From assembly GCA_943372215.1 (NCBI GenBank), contig CALRXU020000007.1, forward strand, positions 62,001 to 126,000: a DNA stretch of 64,000 nucleotides, given 5' to 3'. The stretch's first letter is position 1; every line of letters starts with the position of its first letter. The position numbers and the translations under genes were made by a program. The DNA comes from UBA6183 sp943372215. Lineage in GTDB: Bacteria; Bacteroidota; Bacteroidia; UKL13-3. The notes beneath the pieces were generated by a model. The model saw only the letters and a program-made list of their open reading frames with translations, searched no databases and was not told where the DNA came from. Shown piece by piece: positions 63,144-64,000 of this stretch.

Positions 63144-64000
63144 TACTGTTTAGGTATAAAAGGGCGCGTAATAATGCGAATAGCTCTTTGGTAGCTTATG
63201 TAATTCCAAACCCAATTGAACAGCACTACGATTCTATTCCTAAATCCAACCAACAACATCAGGTGCAAAAACATCCAACCCAACCAAGCCACATAACCTT
63301 GCATTTTTACTCCAAAAATTTCAAACACAGCCTTGTGCCTGCCAATGGTAGCCATGCTGCCAAGATTTAAATAGGTGTAAGGTTTTAATGGTTGTTTGTG
63401 GATGAGTTTTAAGAGATTTTTCCCAAGTAAAACACCCTGTTGCTGGGCAACCGTTGCCACCATGGGATGTCCATTTGGGTAAGCTTTATCCGTAGTCATG
63501 TAAGCAATATCCCCAATGGCAAATACTCCGTTTATTCCTTCAATTTGATTGAACGCATTTACCTGATAACGATTGCCCCTTACTATGCTGGTATCTGGAA
63601 TGCCTTCTACTGTTTTACCTTTAACACCAGCACTCCAAATGATGGTGTCAGTCTTAATAACCTGCCCATTGCTTAGAGACAAGTCGCCTGATGTTGGGTC
63701 ATAACTTTGTACGGCTGTGTTTACTTGTACCTGTACCCCCAATTGCTCCAAAAATTGTTTGGCCTTAATGGATGATACTTCACTCATAGCCGCCAAGATG
63801 CGAGGCGATGCCTCTATGAGGTGTACTTGCATTTTTGAAGCATCAAGTTCTTTGTAATCCGCAGGTAACACATTCTTTTTCATCTCAGCCAAGGCTCCAG
63901 CTGTTTCAACACCCGTTGGGCCTCCACCAACCACTACAAAATGAAGGGTTCGTTCGGGTTGTTTTGTTTCATTTTGATTCAAGGCCTTTTCAAACTCTTG
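63143..64000 (-). CDS. NADH:quinone oxidoreductase type II (NDH-2), C-terminal part; N-terminus outside window
   Basis: The frame is open to the window edge; the visible 286 residues are the second half of an NDH-2 flavoprotein. The nucleotide-binding motif VVVGGGPTGVETAGALAEM, the FAD region FAIGDIAYM and the quinone-facing stretch VATVAQQQGVLLGKNL are all present, and the C-terminal amphipathic helix (AWLGWMFLHLMLLVGFRNRIVVLFNWVWNY) would anchor it to the membrane. It oxidises NADH and reduces quinone without pumping protons. It shares one base of overlap with the GNAT gene. Confidence 0.92.
   Translation of the reverse strand, partial: QEFEKALNQNETKQPERTLHFVVVGGGPTGVETAGALAEMKKNVLPADYKELDASKMQVHLIEASPRILAAMSEVSSIKAKQFLEQLGVQVQVNTAVQSYDPTSGDLSLSNGQVIKTDTIIWSAGVKGKTVEGIPDTSIVRGNRYQVNAFNQIEGINGVFAIGDIAYMTTDKAYPNGHPMVATVAQQQGVLLGKNLLKLIHKQPLKPYTYLNLGSMATIGRHKAVFEIFGVKMQGYVAWLGWMFLHLMLLVGFRNRIVVLFNWVWNYISYQRAIRIITRPFIPKQ

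Noticed and set aside
1..64000. tRNA, rRNA, CRISPR arrays, transposases or phage genes
   Set aside because: None was found on reading both strands; no regular short repeats with spacers and no transposase-like frames.

Overview
The window is AT-rich chromosomal DNA from a member of the Bacteroidota. The evidence is C-terminal type IX secretion sorting domains (genes at 7616 and 23401), many lipoproteins with short Cys lipoboxes, WG-repeat and DUF2490 proteins, TAnnTTTG-type -7 elements and the lack of Shine-Dalgarno sequences. The class cannot be fixed from the sequence alone. No rRNA, tRNA, CRISPR array, transposase or prophage was seen.

Region by region. 1-1500: accessory gene edge with a frameshifted DUF1877 gene, imperfect repeats and a folded G10 element. 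1530-5109: PAS histidine kinase with three stand-alone receiver proteins. 5370-13389: AraC-type regulator, a T9SS-exported YCF48-like protein, an RDD membrane protein and a run of unrecognised exported proteins. 13485-16997: a three-gene set with a membrane fatty-acid-hydroxylase-like protein, a ketosynthase III fused to a heme-oxygenase-like (diiron-type) domain, and a protein of unknown function; this looks like an undescribed lipid-derived pathway. 17034-21194: HxlR regulator, DsbA-like protein, TerC, small MscS, DUF2490, AlkB. 21444-23217: two lipoproteins.

23401-42177 is a beta-glucan (laminarin-type) utilisation locus. Nine minus-strand genes encode, in transcription order, a TIM-barrel hydrolase joined to a beta-rich, probably outer-membrane barrel domain, a surface lipoprotein, a GH16 lipoprotein, a GH149-type beta-1,3-glucan phosphorylase, a GH17 lipoprotein, a GH30 lipoprotein, a GPH/MFS sugar symporter fused to a GH17 domain, and two cytoplasmic GH17 enzymes. 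A Nudix-fold (NrtR-like) regulator and a divergent T9SS-secreted binding protein lie beside it, with three operator-like repeats phased every 16 bp between them. There is no SusC/SusD pair. The inferred flow is: lipoproteins cut and debranch the glucan outside or in the periplasm, the fused barrel admits fragments, the symporter imports them, and the GH17s and the phosphorylase finish them in the cytoplasm.

42178-64000: WG-repeat protein, HipA-like kinase with DUF3037 partner, a frameshifted DUF1016 nuclease, a cyanophycin-synthetase-like protein lacking the ATP-grasp domain, NYN nuclease, DMT and MATE exporters, then a DabA-DabB-SulP-DUF2490 operon that looks like a complete inorganic-carbon uptake system, followed by two GNAT enzymes, an ABC exporter, an MmcQ/YjbR protein and a partial NDH-2 at the right edge. 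Gene calls rest on reading the translations and recalling family motifs; no database search was possible.
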